Assembly (NCBI GenBank): GCA_028749235.1
Contig: JAQULS010000008.1
Span: forward strand, 5,601-40,603
Direction: 5' to 3'
DNA length: 35,003 nt
From: Acidobacteriota bacterium
GTDB lineage: Bacteria; Acidobacteriota; Aminicenantia; Aminicenantales; UBA4085
Part shown: one piece after another, positions 14,325 through 21,977 of the stretch
Layout of the letters: each line of letters opens with the position of its first letter
Position numbering within the stretch: the first letter of the stretch is position 1
Made by a program: the position numbers and the translations under genes
Notes under the pieces: model-generated
Seen by the model: only the letters and a program-made list of their open reading frames with translations
What the model was told of the DNA's origin: nothing
The model's database searches: none

Positions 14325-16178
14325 CTAGTAAGGCGCGGGGGCGTAGAGGCGGCTGGCTTCGGGGATGATCAGCTCGTAGAACTCCAGCCGTATGTCCCGG
14401 TAGCGGATCCCCGTATCCCGCAGGCGGCGGATGAGCTGGTCGCGGCTCCGGCCGCTTCTTTCGCGGAGGCCGTGGACCCGGGGATAGGAAGGCCGGAAGA
14501 AGAGATAGGCTTTTTTCTCGTCGGGCAAGGCGTCCACCGCCCGGGTCATTTCGGATAGGGCGACGTCCATGATCACCGGCCCGATCGAATCGGTGACCTC
14601 GATCTTGCGGCCGGTCAGGAAATAGATGACGTGGGCGATGGTGAAGTCCGTGGCCAGGTATTTCACTCCGTTGTCCCGCAGGACGCCGACGATTTTTTCG
14701 TAGGAGGCGCGTTTGAACCGGGCGGTTTTGTAGAAGGTGAAGGTTGAGGGAAGTCCCAGCAGCAGCGAAAGGAGGACGACGCCTGCCGTGCCCGCCCGCG
14801 TCCAGCGGAGGGACCGGATGAGGGCATCGACCACCCAGTATGCGCTCAGGACCAGGAGCAGGGCCAGGTCGAGATTGTGCCGCGGCTCGACGAAGGGCAT
14901 GGGATTCATCAGGATGAGCCGGGCGAATATGAACGCCAATTGGAGAAAGAAATAAAGCGGGATCCAGGGCAGACCTTGGCGCCTGTCCCGCCAGCCCCGC
15001 CGGAGCGCCCTGGCCGCCAGAAAAATTCCCGCCGCTAACAGGGCGGTGAAAAGGATCTCGCCGACGGTGTACAGAATGCCCAGTCCCGTCCGGACGGCTT
15101 CGGATTCCGGCTCGAACCGGAAAGAGGGGGAAATCGTGTGGGCGTACCGGAATTCGTAGCCGATCAGGTTGCGGAAAACGGCCACGAAATCCCGGACCGC
15201 TTGCCCCAGAATGGCCGGGATCCGGGCCGGGCGCAAAAGATCAGACAGCGGAAGATACTTGACGTGGAACCAGCTGCCCGTGGTCCGGGCGACGTGGACG
15301 AAGAACATCCGATAAATGGGAAGGAACGCCCCGACGGCGAGGCCGCCGGCCAGAACGGGCAAAAGCGAGGCTTTGGCCCGCTTGGAGATGCCGACGATGC
15401 CCGCGGCGGCCAGAAAAGGGAGGACGAAAAAGGCCGCCGCCTGGTTGATGTAAAGCGAGAAGGCCAGAAAGTAGAGCGACAGGAACAAGCGGGGCCGGTT
15501 CTTGAACTCGAAGTCGAAGAGGGCCGCCCCGATCAAAGCCGTCAGCAGCATCTCGAAGTAGGGGCCCGCGCGCAGGAACAGCGAGTAGTCGAAGAAGACC
15601 TCCAGGCAGGCGAAATGCCCGATCAGCAGGGCGGCCGAGGCGCGGCGGTCGAAGTAACGGCCGAACAGGGCGAAGAGCACGGCCAGGAAGACGAGGTAAA
15701 GGACGGTTTGAAAGATCGGGTAGACGAGGTAGTGCCTGCCCGTCACGTCCCAGAGAAAGGCGACCATGAGGTGCTTGATGACGCCGTTGTGGCCGATGGA
15801 GCCGAGGAGCACGGCGGGCGCCGTGTGGCTGTCCTGTATCTGCAGGGATTGGACGGCTTCCAGGGCGTTGTCCGTCATGAAGAGCAGGCCGTCCGACTGG
15901 AAAAAGAACGGCAGGCGGACGCCCACGACGAGAAGGAGAACAAGGAACGCCGCTTTATGGCGTCGGGCCAGGTCCCATCCGGCCCAGGCGACGAGACCCA
16001 GCTCGGCGAAAAAGAGAACCCGCAGGATCCCGTAGAGCGGCTTGCCTTGGGTGATGATGAAGACCTGGAACAGCAAACAGAACAGGAAGAAGCCGCCCAG
16101 GGCCGCGCGGGCGGCGATCGGTTTGGGGGCGGGAGAAGACGGCTCGTCTTGCGGCGAACGCGGTCCTGTCCGGGGCAC
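14325..16178 (-). CDS. polytopic membrane protein, GT-C-like, paralogue of 18214-20076
   Basis: About 617 residues with a GTG start at 16178. This start follows a GGGAG sequence, lies 5 nt past the asnB stop codon, and gives a protein as long as the paralogue. The frame stays open to 16772, but that extension is antisense-like sequence inside asnB. About ten hydrophobic helices are followed by a soluble C-terminal domain. Landmarks shared with the paralogue are TDNALEA (Asp103, Glu107), LQIQDSH, HLMVAFLWDV, EPRHNLDLALLLV, ATDFTIAH and DSIGPV. An acidic motif in the first periplasmic loop is usual for GT-C lipid-linked sugar transferases, but no named family is certain. It is co-transcribed with asnB. 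Confidence 0.72.
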   Translation of the reverse strand: MPRTGPRSPQDEPSSPAPKPIAARAALGGFFLFCLLFQVFIITQGKPLYGILRVLFFAELGLVAWAGWDLARRHKAAFLVLLLVVGVRLPFFFQSDGLLFMTDNALEAVQSLQIQDSHTAPAVLLGSIGHNGVIKHLMVAFLWDVTGRHYLVYPIFQTVLYLVFLAVLFALFGRYFDRRASAALLIGHFACLEVFFDYSLFLRAGPYFEMLLTALIGAALFDFEFKNRPRLFLSLYFLAFSLYINQAAAFFVLPFLAAAGIVGISKRAKASLLPVLAGGLAVGAFLPIYRMFFVHVARTTGSWFHVKYLPLSDLLRPARIPAILGQAVRDFVAVFRNLIGYEFRYAHTISPSFRFEPESEAVRTGLGILYTVGEILFTALLAAGIFLAARALRRGWRDRRQGLPWIPLYFFLQLAFIFARLILMNPMPFVEPRHNLDLALLLVLSAYWVVDALIRSLRWTRAGTAGVVLLSLLLGLPSTFTFYKTARFKRASYEKIVGVLRDNGVKYLATDFTIAHVIYFLTGRKIEVTDSIGPVIMDVALSEMTRAVDALPDEKKAYLFFRPSYPRVHGLRERSGRSRDQLIRRLRDTGIRYRDIRLEFYELIIPEASRLYAPAPY

Positions 16179-16183
16179 GGCTT

Positions 16184-18073
16184 TCAGCTCCCGATATACC
16201 GGTCGTGCCAGAATTGGAAGATGACCAGCGGCCAGAGGAGCTGGCGGTGATTGTGGAGTCCGGCCATGTGCTCGTCCAGGACTTTCCGGACGAAGCCTTC
16301 GTCGAGATAGCCGTGCCGTTTCAGCCGGGCCGGCGACAGCGTGTCCATGACGAATTCGCGCAGCTCGTTGCGCAGCCACGGTCCCAGCGGGATGTCGAAT
16401 CCGATTTTCTTCTTGGCCAGGATCTCGGCCGGCAGGCGCGAGGCCATGGCTTTCTTGAGGATGTGCTTGGACTCGAAGCCCTTGAGCTTGAGGCGGCTCG
16501 GGATGGTCGCGGCGAACTCGACGAAGGTGTAATCGAGAAAGGGAGTGCGGATCTCGAGCGAGTTGGCCATGCTCATGCGGTCGACCTTGACCAGGAGGTC
16601 GTCCTGAAGATAGAGCTTGAGGTCGAGGTAGGCGATGCGGTCCAGGGGATCGGCGGCCCGCGTTTGGGCGGCTTGATCCCGGATCGGACCGAATGGATCG
16701 GCCGCGACGCGGGCCTGGACGTCGGGTGATAGAAGATGCCGCTTGAGTCCGGGCGCATAGGCGCCCCACCACAGCGTGTTGGCGATCTCGGGCGGGTACT
16801 CGGCCCCGGAGGTGAATTTCTTGGCCTTGAACTCGAAACTCAGCCGCTTTTCGGAAGCGGGCAGATGCCGCACGGCCGGGGCGATGAGTCCGCGGCGCAC
16901 GAAGCCGGGGACTTTGCGGTAAAGCCGGGCGACCTTGAAAGCCTTGTAGGTGTCGTAGCCGCCGAACAGCTCGTCCCCGCCGTCGCCGGCCAGGGCCACG
17001 GTGACGTGCCTTCGGGCCAGCTTGGAGATGACGTAGGTCGGGATGACCGAGGCGTCGGCCAGGGGCTCGTCCAGGTATTCCATCAGGGTCGGGACGAGTG
17101 CCGCGGCCTGGCGGGAATCGACGATAAACTCGGTGTGCTCCGTCCCGAATTTGTCGGCTACGATCCGGGCGTAGTCGAGCTCGTCGAAGGTCTTTTCCTT
17201 GAACCCGATCGAAAAAGTCTTGACCCGTCCGCCGGCCGTCTCGCTCATGAGGGCGGTGACGGCGCTGGAGTCGATGCCGCCGCTCAAAAAGACGCCCAGC
17301 GGGACGTCGCTCAGGAGGCGCATCCGAACCGATTCGCGAAGCCGGGCGGCGATCTCCTCGGCCCAGGCATCCTCGCTGCGGGGGGCCGGCGGAGCCTCGG
17401 CGTAGCGGACGTCCCAGTAGCGGCGGATCTCGCTCCGGCCGTCGCGCGCCACCAGAAGGTGGCCGGGCGGGATCTTCTTGATCGCGGCGAAGATCGAGTC
17501 GGGCGCGGGGACGAATTCATAGGTGAAGTAGCGCGAGAGGGACTCCAGGTCGATCGTCCGCGACACGCCGGCCCGCAGAAGCGATTTGATCTCGGAGCCG
17601 AAATAGAGCCGGCCGTCCTGCCAGGCGTAATGGAGCGGCTTGAGGCCCAGGCGGTCCCGGACCAGGATGAGCTTCCGGGTCCGGGTGTCCCAGAGGGCCA
17701 CGGCGAACATGCCGTTGAGCCGTGTCGCGAAGGCCTCGCCCATCTCCTCGTACAGGTGGACGATGACCTCGGTGTCGGCGCGGGTGTAGAACTTGTGGCC
17801 GCGGGCTTCGAGCTCGGGCCGAAGCTCCGGAAAGTTGAAAATCTCGCCGTTGTAGACGACCCAAACCGTCCGGTCTTCGTTGTGGATGGGCTGGCGGCCG
17901 GTCGAGAGGTCGATGATGCTCAATCGGCGCATGCCCAGGGACACCGGCCCGTCGTTGTAATACCCGTCGTCGTCGGGTCCCCGATGGACGATGGCGTCGC
18001 ACATGGCCCGGGTCAGGGCCCGGGCGTCCTCGGGCAGACCCAGGCTCCCGTAAAGGCCGCAGATGCCGCACAT
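16184..18073 (-). CDS. asnB: asparagine synthase-type glutamine amidotransferase
   Basis: A 629-residue class II amidotransferase. The start is ATG 18073, so that Cys2 (MCGICG) becomes the N-terminal nucleophile after methionine removal. The nearby ATG at 18082 would bury the cysteine. The glutaminase half shows HRGPDDDGYY (30-39), YNGEIFN and the TRADTEV loop. The synthetase half carries the ATP PP-loop SGGIDS (264-269) and AGDGGDELFGGYD. Such enzymes adenylate a carboxylate and amidate it with ammonia from glutamine. Those in polysaccharide loci are often thought to modify sugars or peptides and not to make asparagine. Two paralogous membrane proteins flank it, and the next starts 5 nt after its stop codon. 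Placement suggests an envelope-glycan role, which is inference. Confidence 0.88.
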   Translation of the reverse strand: MCGICGLYGSLGLPEDARALTRAMCDAIVHRGPDDDGYYNDGPVSLGMRRLSIIDLSTGRQPIHNEDRTVWVVYNGEIFNFPELRPELEARGHKFYTRADTEVIVHLYEEMGEAFATRLNGMFAVALWDTRTRKLILVRDRLGLKPLHYAWQDGRLYFGSEIKSLLRAGVSRTIDLESLSRYFTYEFVPAPDSIFAAIKKIPPGHLLVARDGRSEIRRYWDVRYAEAPPAPRSEDAWAEEIAARLRESVRMRLLSDVPLGVFLSGGIDSSAVTALMSETAGGRVKTFSIGFKEKTFDELDYARIVADKFGTEHTEFIVDSRQAAALVPTLMEYLDEPLADASVIPTYVISKLARRHVTVALAGDGGDELFGGYDTYKAFKVARLYRKVPGFVRRGLIAPAVRHLPASEKRLSFEFKAKKFTSGAEYPPEIANTLWWGAYAPGLKRHLLSPDVQARVAADPFGPIRDQAAQTRAADPLDRIAYLDLKLYLQDDLLVKVDRMSMANSLEIRTPFLDYTFVEFAATIPSRLKLKGFESKHILKKAMASRLPAEILAKKKIGFDIPLGPWLRNELREFVMDTLSPARLKRHGYLDEGFVRKVLDEHMAGLHNHRQLLWPLVIFQFWHDRYIGS

Positions 18074-18080
18074 GGAGGCC

Positions 18081-18109
18081 ATTGTAGCTTTTTTGCGGGC
18101 ACTTCTCCA
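18081..18109 (-). promoter_or_regulatory. promoter of asnB, probably leaderless
   Basis: On the minus strand TGGAGA (18109-18104) and TACAAT (18086-18081) are exactly 17 bp apart. The -10 box ends 7 nt before ATG 18073, so transcription is predicted to begin at the start codon. This supports 18073 over 18082, since the latter overlaps the -10 box. Confidence 0.55.
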
Positions 18110-18120
18110 TCCCGGAGGCG

Positions 18121-18142
18121 CCGAAATAAAGCGAAATTTCGG
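18121..18142 (-). terminator. hairpin between the upstream membrane-protein gene and asnB
   Basis: CCGAAAT (18121-18127) and ATTTCGG (18136-18142) form a perfect 7-bp stem with an 8-nt loop, 70 nt past the stop codon of the upstream minus-strand gene and just before the asnB promoter. It could be a terminator or an operator; there is no U tract. Confidence 0.3.
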
Positions 18143-18213
18143 GCTGGCCAAATACGGCCGAATGGAGTTTGGGTCCGTTGATCGGATTTTCCCGGAGAAG
18201 GGAAATGCACCTG

Positions 18214-20076
18214 TTAATGACCGGGCAGCGGAATGACGATCTCGTAGTACTTCAGGTCCTCGATTCGAAACAGGATGCCGCGCTTGCGCAGATCCTCGAT
18301 GATCCGGGCCCGAATGAGCGGTGTGCGGGCTCTCATGACCGCGGTCTGGGGATGAAGCGGCGTGTAGAGAAGATAGGCCTTTCTCTCCGGCGGCAGGGCG
18401 TCCACGGCCCGGGAGAGCTCGGGTAGAAAGTAGCGTACCGTCACCGGCCCGATCGAGTCCGAGGCCCGGATTGTCCGTCCGGAAAGGAAATACAGGCAAT
18501 GGGCCAGGGTGAAATCCGTGGCCACGTCGGTGACGCCGCGGGCTTCCAGAACGGGGAGAATCCGGGCGTAGGAAATGGCCTTGAAGCGGGCGTTCTTGTG
18601 AAAGTAGGAAAGCTGCGGCGCCGCCAGGAGCATCAGCAGGAGAACGACCGCTGTCGCGCCCGCGCGGGACGGCGGCCGGAGCTTGAACAACGCATCCAGG
18701 ACGAAAAAGCAGGCCCAGACGAGAAGGAGGGCCAGGTCCATGTTGTGCCGCGGCTCGGGGAACGGCCGGGGGATGAGCAGCAGCACGCGTCCGGCAAAAC
18801 AGCCGGCCAGGAGGAGAAAAAACGGCTCGATCCAGGACGGCCCGGGGCCGCCTCCGCGCCCGGCGCGGATGGCCTTCCAGAGGCGTCGGACGGCCAGGAT
18901 GATCGCCGCCGCCAGGACGACCGCCATGACCGCCGTCAGGACGCCGTGCAGGGTTGTGAGGCCATTTCGCAGCGAGGCCGTCTCCGGCCGGAAGGCGAAT
19001 TGGGGCGAGACGTCTCGGGAGTAGCGGAACTCAAAGCCCAGGACGTTTTGAAAGATCGTCCGCAGGCTGCGCCACCAGGGCGCAAGAAGCTCCGGCCAGC
19101 GGTCGGGGCGAAGCTGGCCCAGGGATAGGGTCTTGATCTGGAACCAGGCTCCCGTATCAAGGGGCGGAGGATAAAAAAGCTTTTTGCCCGCGAGGAGGAT
19201 GCCTCCGCCCAGGGCTCCCGACGCGAGAACGGGCAGAGAGTGCCACAGACCGCTCCGCCGGGCTCGGGTCAGAAGCACCGCGCCCGCGAACGGCAGGGCC
19301 AGGAACAGGCCGAAGGGATTGATCCCGGCCGCGAAGACCAGGAAATAGGCCGACAGGAAGATCCGACCCCGGTCGCGGAGATCGAAGTCGAAAAGGGCCA
19401 TGCCCAGCAGGGCGAAGACCAGCATCTCGAGATAGGTGCCGCCCCGCAGGAGGAGGGAGAAGTCGAACAGCACTTCCAGAAAGGCGAAATGGGCGATGAG
19501 CAGGACGGCGACCGTTCTCCGGCCGAAGAAGCGCCGGCCGATATCGTAGATCAGGGCCAGGAAGACGAGATAGAAAAGCACCTGGACGAGGATAAAGCTC
19601 AAGTATCCGGGGCCGAGGACGTCCCAGACGAAGGCGACGAGAAGATGGCGGAAGACGCCGTGCTGGCTCACGGCCCCGAGCAGGTAGGGCGGCGGAATGT
19701 GGGTGTCTTGAATCTGCAGGGCCTGGATGGCCTCGACGGCGTTGTCGGAGTTGCCCATCAAGCCGCTGGGCATGACCAGGAAGGGCAGGCGCACTAGGAG
19801 AACGGCCAAAACGACGAAGACGAGGAGGCGATCGCGCTTCATCGCCGCCAGGGCCAGCCGGAGAAGCAGGGCCGCGTCCAGGAAGAAGAGGATTTCGAGT
19901 CCGGTATAGAGGGGGCGCCAGCGGGTCAAGGCCAGGACCTGATAGCCCAGCGTGAGAAGGAACAGGAGGAGCAGCGCGGTCCGCGGCGATTTCAGGGCGC
20001 GCGCCAACCCGCCGAGGCGAAGCGGGCCCTTTCTCTCGGGCCGCGGAGCGAGGCCGGGATCAACGGGGGGAAGCAT
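18214..20076 (-). CDS. polytopic membrane protein, GT-C-like, paralogue of 14325-16178
   Basis: A 620-residue inner-membrane protein with about ten hydrophobic helices (the first at about 34-51) and a soluble C-terminal domain of roughly 130 residues. The first large loop carries NSDNAVEA with Asp111 and Glu115, followed by LQIQDTH. HLLVAFVWDV, EPRHNMDLALLLV, ATDFTLAH and DSIGPV match the paralogue closely along the whole length. Architecture and the early acidic motif resemble GT-C glycosyltransferases that use polyprenyl-linked donors, but the exact family is not recognised. The start ATG 20076 is 7 nt from a TATAAA -10 box. It shares a 57-nt divergent intergenic region with the HpnK-like gene. 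Confidence 0.75.
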   Translation of the reverse strand: MLPPVDPGLAPRPERKGPLRLGGLARALKSPRTALLLLFLLTLGYQVLALTRWRPLYTGLEILFFLDAALLLRLALAAMKRDRLLVFVVLAVLLVRLPFLVMPSGLMGNSDNAVEAIQALQIQDTHIPPPYLLGAVSQHGVFRHLLVAFVWDVLGPGYLSFILVQVLFYLVFLALIYDIGRRFFGRRTVAVLLIAHFAFLEVLFDFSLLLRGGTYLEMLVFALLGMALFDFDLRDRGRIFLSAYFLVFAAGINPFGLFLALPFAGAVLLTRARRSGLWHSLPVLASGALGGGILLAGKKLFYPPPLDTGAWFQIKTLSLGQLRPDRWPELLAPWWRSLRTIFQNVLGFEFRYSRDVSPQFAFRPETASLRNGLTTLHGVLTAVMAVVLAAAIILAVRRLWKAIRAGRGGGPGPSWIEPFFLLLAGCFAGRVLLLIPRPFPEPRHNMDLALLLVWACFFVLDALFKLRPPSRAGATAVVLLLMLLAAPQLSYFHKNARFKAISYARILPVLEARGVTDVATDFTLAHCLYFLSGRTIRASDSIGPVTVRYFLPELSRAVDALPPERKAYLLYTPLHPQTAVMRARTPLIRARIIEDLRKRGILFRIEDLKYYEIVIPLPGH

Positions 20077-20083
20077 CCTCGAA

Positions 20084-20089
20084 TTTATA
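20084..20089 (-). promoter_or_regulatory. -10 element of the upstream GT-C-like gene
   Basis: TATAAA on the minus strand lies 7 nt before ATG 20076, the same spacing as at asnB and the GT9 gene. No clear -35 box is seen at 16-18 bp. GAGG in the gap could also serve as a ribosome binding site. Confidence 0.35.
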
Positions 20090-20102
20090 GCATTTTCCGG
20101 GG

Positions 20103-20108
20103 AATAAT
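20103..20108 (+). promoter_or_regulatory. candidate -10 element of the HpnK-GT2-GT-C operon
   Basis: AATAAT matches the -10 consensus at five of six bases and lies 25 nt upstream of ATG 20134. The -35 position is poor. Divergent transcription with the minus-strand gene makes shared control likely. Confidence 0.3.
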
Positions 20109-20133
20109 TGTACCCTTAGGGGCGGTCCGGCCA

Positions 20134-20988
20134 ATGTCCAGAATCATCATCAACGCCGACGATTTCGGCTTGTGTGCCTGCGTCAACGAGGGCATCATCG
20201 AGGCCCATCGGAACGGCGCCCTCTCCAGCGCCACCCTCATGGCCAACATGCCCGGCTTCGACCAGGCCGTCGCCCTGTCCCGGGAGAATCCCCGCCTGGG
20301 CGTCGGCATCCATCTGAATCTCGTCCGCGGCCTGCCCCTGTCTCCCGCGGCGCGGGTGTCGACGCTTCTCGGCCCCGACGGACGCTTTCTGGGCAGCCCC
20401 GTCAAGCTCATGCGGCGGCTGGCGGCGGGCCGGGCGAGCCTGGCCGAGGTCGAGGTCGAGCTCCGGGCTCAGATCGAAAAGACCCTGGCCGCTGGTCTGC
20501 GCCCCAGTCACGTCGACAGCGAAAAGCATATGCACGCCTACCCGCCCGTGTTTCGGACCGCGGCCCGCCTGGCCGGGGAATACGGGATCGGGGGGATCCG
20601 CTTCATCCGCGAATTCCGCCTGTCCCGCCATGCCGCCCAAAGCGCCAAGGCCGTGCTGCTGACCCTGTGGAGCGCCCGGGCCCGAGCCGCCGTCCGGGAG
20701 GCCGGTCTGGTGATCACCGACCGGTTTTATGGTATATGTAATAGCGGCCGGATGACGGCGGCGGACTTGCGCCGCCTGATCGGGCGTTCGGGACGGGGTT
20801 CCGCGGAGATCATGATTCATCCGGGCTTTGTCCGGCCGGAGCTCTTTGCCCTGGAGGCCTTGACCGGTCCGTATTTCATCAACCGGTTCCGGGAAGGAGA
20901 GCTGCGGGCCGTGACCGATCCCTCGGTGCGGGCGCAATTTGTTCCCGGCGGGCCGGAATTGACCAGCTACCACGGACTGAGACAATGA
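20134..20988 (+). CDS. YdjC/ChbG/HpnK-family carbohydrate deacetylase
   Basis: A 284-residue metal-dependent deacetylase-fold protein. INADDFG (6-12) supplies the acidic metal ligand (Asp9/Asp10). HLNL (60-63) and the HVDSEKHMH cluster (126-134) supply histidine ligands. NEGIIEAHRNG and the late MIHPGF are also typical. Members include ChbG, which removes acetyl groups from chito-oligosaccharides, and HpnK of hopanoid loci, which probably acts on N-acetylglucosaminyl hopanoids. Here the next gene is a polyprenyl-phosphate GT2, overlapping by 4 nt (ATGA), so a lipid-linked N-acetyl sugar is a reasonable but unproven substrate. It is the first gene of a four-gene operon with 4-nt overlaps at each junction. 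Confidence 0.85.
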   Translation: MSRIIINADDFGLCACVNEGIIEAHRNGALSSATLMANMPGFDQAVALSRENPRLGVGIHLNLVRGLPLSPAARVSTLLGPDGRFLGSPVKLMRRLAAGRASLAEVEVELRAQIEKTLAAGLRPSHVDSEKHMHAYPPVFRTAARLAGEYGIGGIRFIREFRLSRHAAQSAKAVLLTLWSARARAAVREAGLVITDRFYGICNSGRMTAADLRRLIGRSGRGSAEIMIHPGFVRPELFALEALTGPYFINRFREGELRAVTDPSVRAQFVPGGPELTSYHGLRQ

Positions 20989-21977
20989 GCAACGACTCGA
21001 CGAAACCCAAGATCTCGATCATCGTCCCCTTCTTCAACGAGGAGGAAAACGTCGAGGAGATGTACGCCCGACTCAAGGAAGTCATGGGCCGGGTCGGCGA
21101 GCCGTACGAGCTGATCTTCGTCGACGACGGCAGCGCGGACCGCACGTATTCCCTGCTGAAGGAAATCTACCGGCGGGATGAGCGGGTGATCGTGCTCAAG
21201 CTCCGCCGCAACTTCGGCCAGACGCCGGCCTTGCAGGCGGGCTTCGACCGGGCCCGGGGCGAGATCATCGTTTCCATGGACGGCGACCTCCAGCACGACC
21301 CGGCCGAAATCCCCCAGTTCCTGGCCAAGATCGCCGAGGGCTACGACATCGTCAGCGGCTGGCGCAAGGACCGCAAGGACAACGCCCTGCTCCGCAAGCT
21401 CCCGTCCTGGGTGGCCAACCGGATGATGAAGAAGCTGGTCAAGGTCAAGATCCACGACTTCGGCACGACCTACAAGGCTTACCGCCGCGAGGTCGTCCAA
21501 ACCATCCACCTGTACGGCGAGCTGCACCGCTTCATCCCGGCCCTGATCAGCCGGGAGGGATTCAAGATCACCGAGATTCCCATCTCCAACATCGTCCGCC
21601 AGCGGGGCAAGTCCAATTACGGCCTGTCGCGGGTGCGGCGGGTCTTTTTCGACCTGATGACCGTCAAGTTCCTGGTCAGCTTCCTCGATCGGCCGCTTCA
21701 GTTCTTCGGCCTGATCGGGCTGGCCATGGGCGGCACCGGATTCGGCATCGCCCTGGTCTTGACCATCGGCTATTATGCCGCTTCCTGGCCGATCAAGGAA
21801 AATATCGGCTGGCTGCTGCTGGCCGTTCTGCTCATGATCATCGGCTCCCTTTTCATCATGACCGGCCTCCTGGCCGAAGTCATCTCGCGCATCTACTACG
21901 TCACCCACGGTCAGAAGATCTACAACCTGGAGCGGGTCGACGCGCGGACCGAACCGGAGCCCGGCCTCGAACGATGA
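20985..21977 (+). CDS. GT2 glycosyltransferase with two C-terminal membrane helices (ArnC/GtrB-like)
   Basis: A 330-residue polyprenyl-phosphate glycosyltransferase. The GT-A domain has VPFFNEEENVEEM, FVDDGSADRT (45-54), NFGQTPALQAGF and the metal-binding DGD (99-101) in MDGDLQHDP. TTYKAYRREVV and ELHRFIPAL follow. Two hydrophobic helices near the C-terminus (about 228-260 and 265-297) place it at the inner face of the inner membrane. ArnC and GtrB relatives load a sugar onto undecaprenyl phosphate; the sugar here is unknown. It overlaps both neighbours by 4 nt (ATGA). It closely resembles the truncated protein at 34306, with shared segments SGWRKDR and KAYRREVV. Confidence 0.9.
   Translation: MSNDSTKPKISIIVPFFNEEENVEEMYARLKEVMGRVGEPYELIFVDDGSADRTYSLLKEIYRRDERVIVLKLRRNFGQTPALQAGFDRARGEIIVSMDGDLQHDPAEIPQFLAKIAEGYDIVSGWRKDRKDNALLRKLPSWVANRMMKKLVKVKIHDFGTTYKAYRREVVQTIHLYGELHRFIPALISREGFKITEIPISNIVRQRGKSNYGLSRVRRVFFDLMTVKFLVSFLDRPLQFFGLIGLAMGGTGFGIALVLTIGYYAASWPIKENIGWLLLAVLLMIIGSLFIMTGLLAEVISRIYYVTHGQKIYNLERVDARTEPEPGLER

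Noticed and set aside
16179-16772. N-terminal extension of the membrane protein ending at 14325.
   Set aside because: It overlaps asnB in another frame and is Arg/Pro-rich; the GTG start at 16178 matches the paralogue's length.
16184-18073. asnB as part of an exosortase/PEP-CTERM system.
   Set aside because: Related amidotransferases occur there, but no exosortase or PEP-CTERM protein is seen in the window.
18074-18499. N-terminal extension of asnB.
   Set aside because: The cysteine nucleophile must be residue 2, and a promoter is present at 18081-18109.
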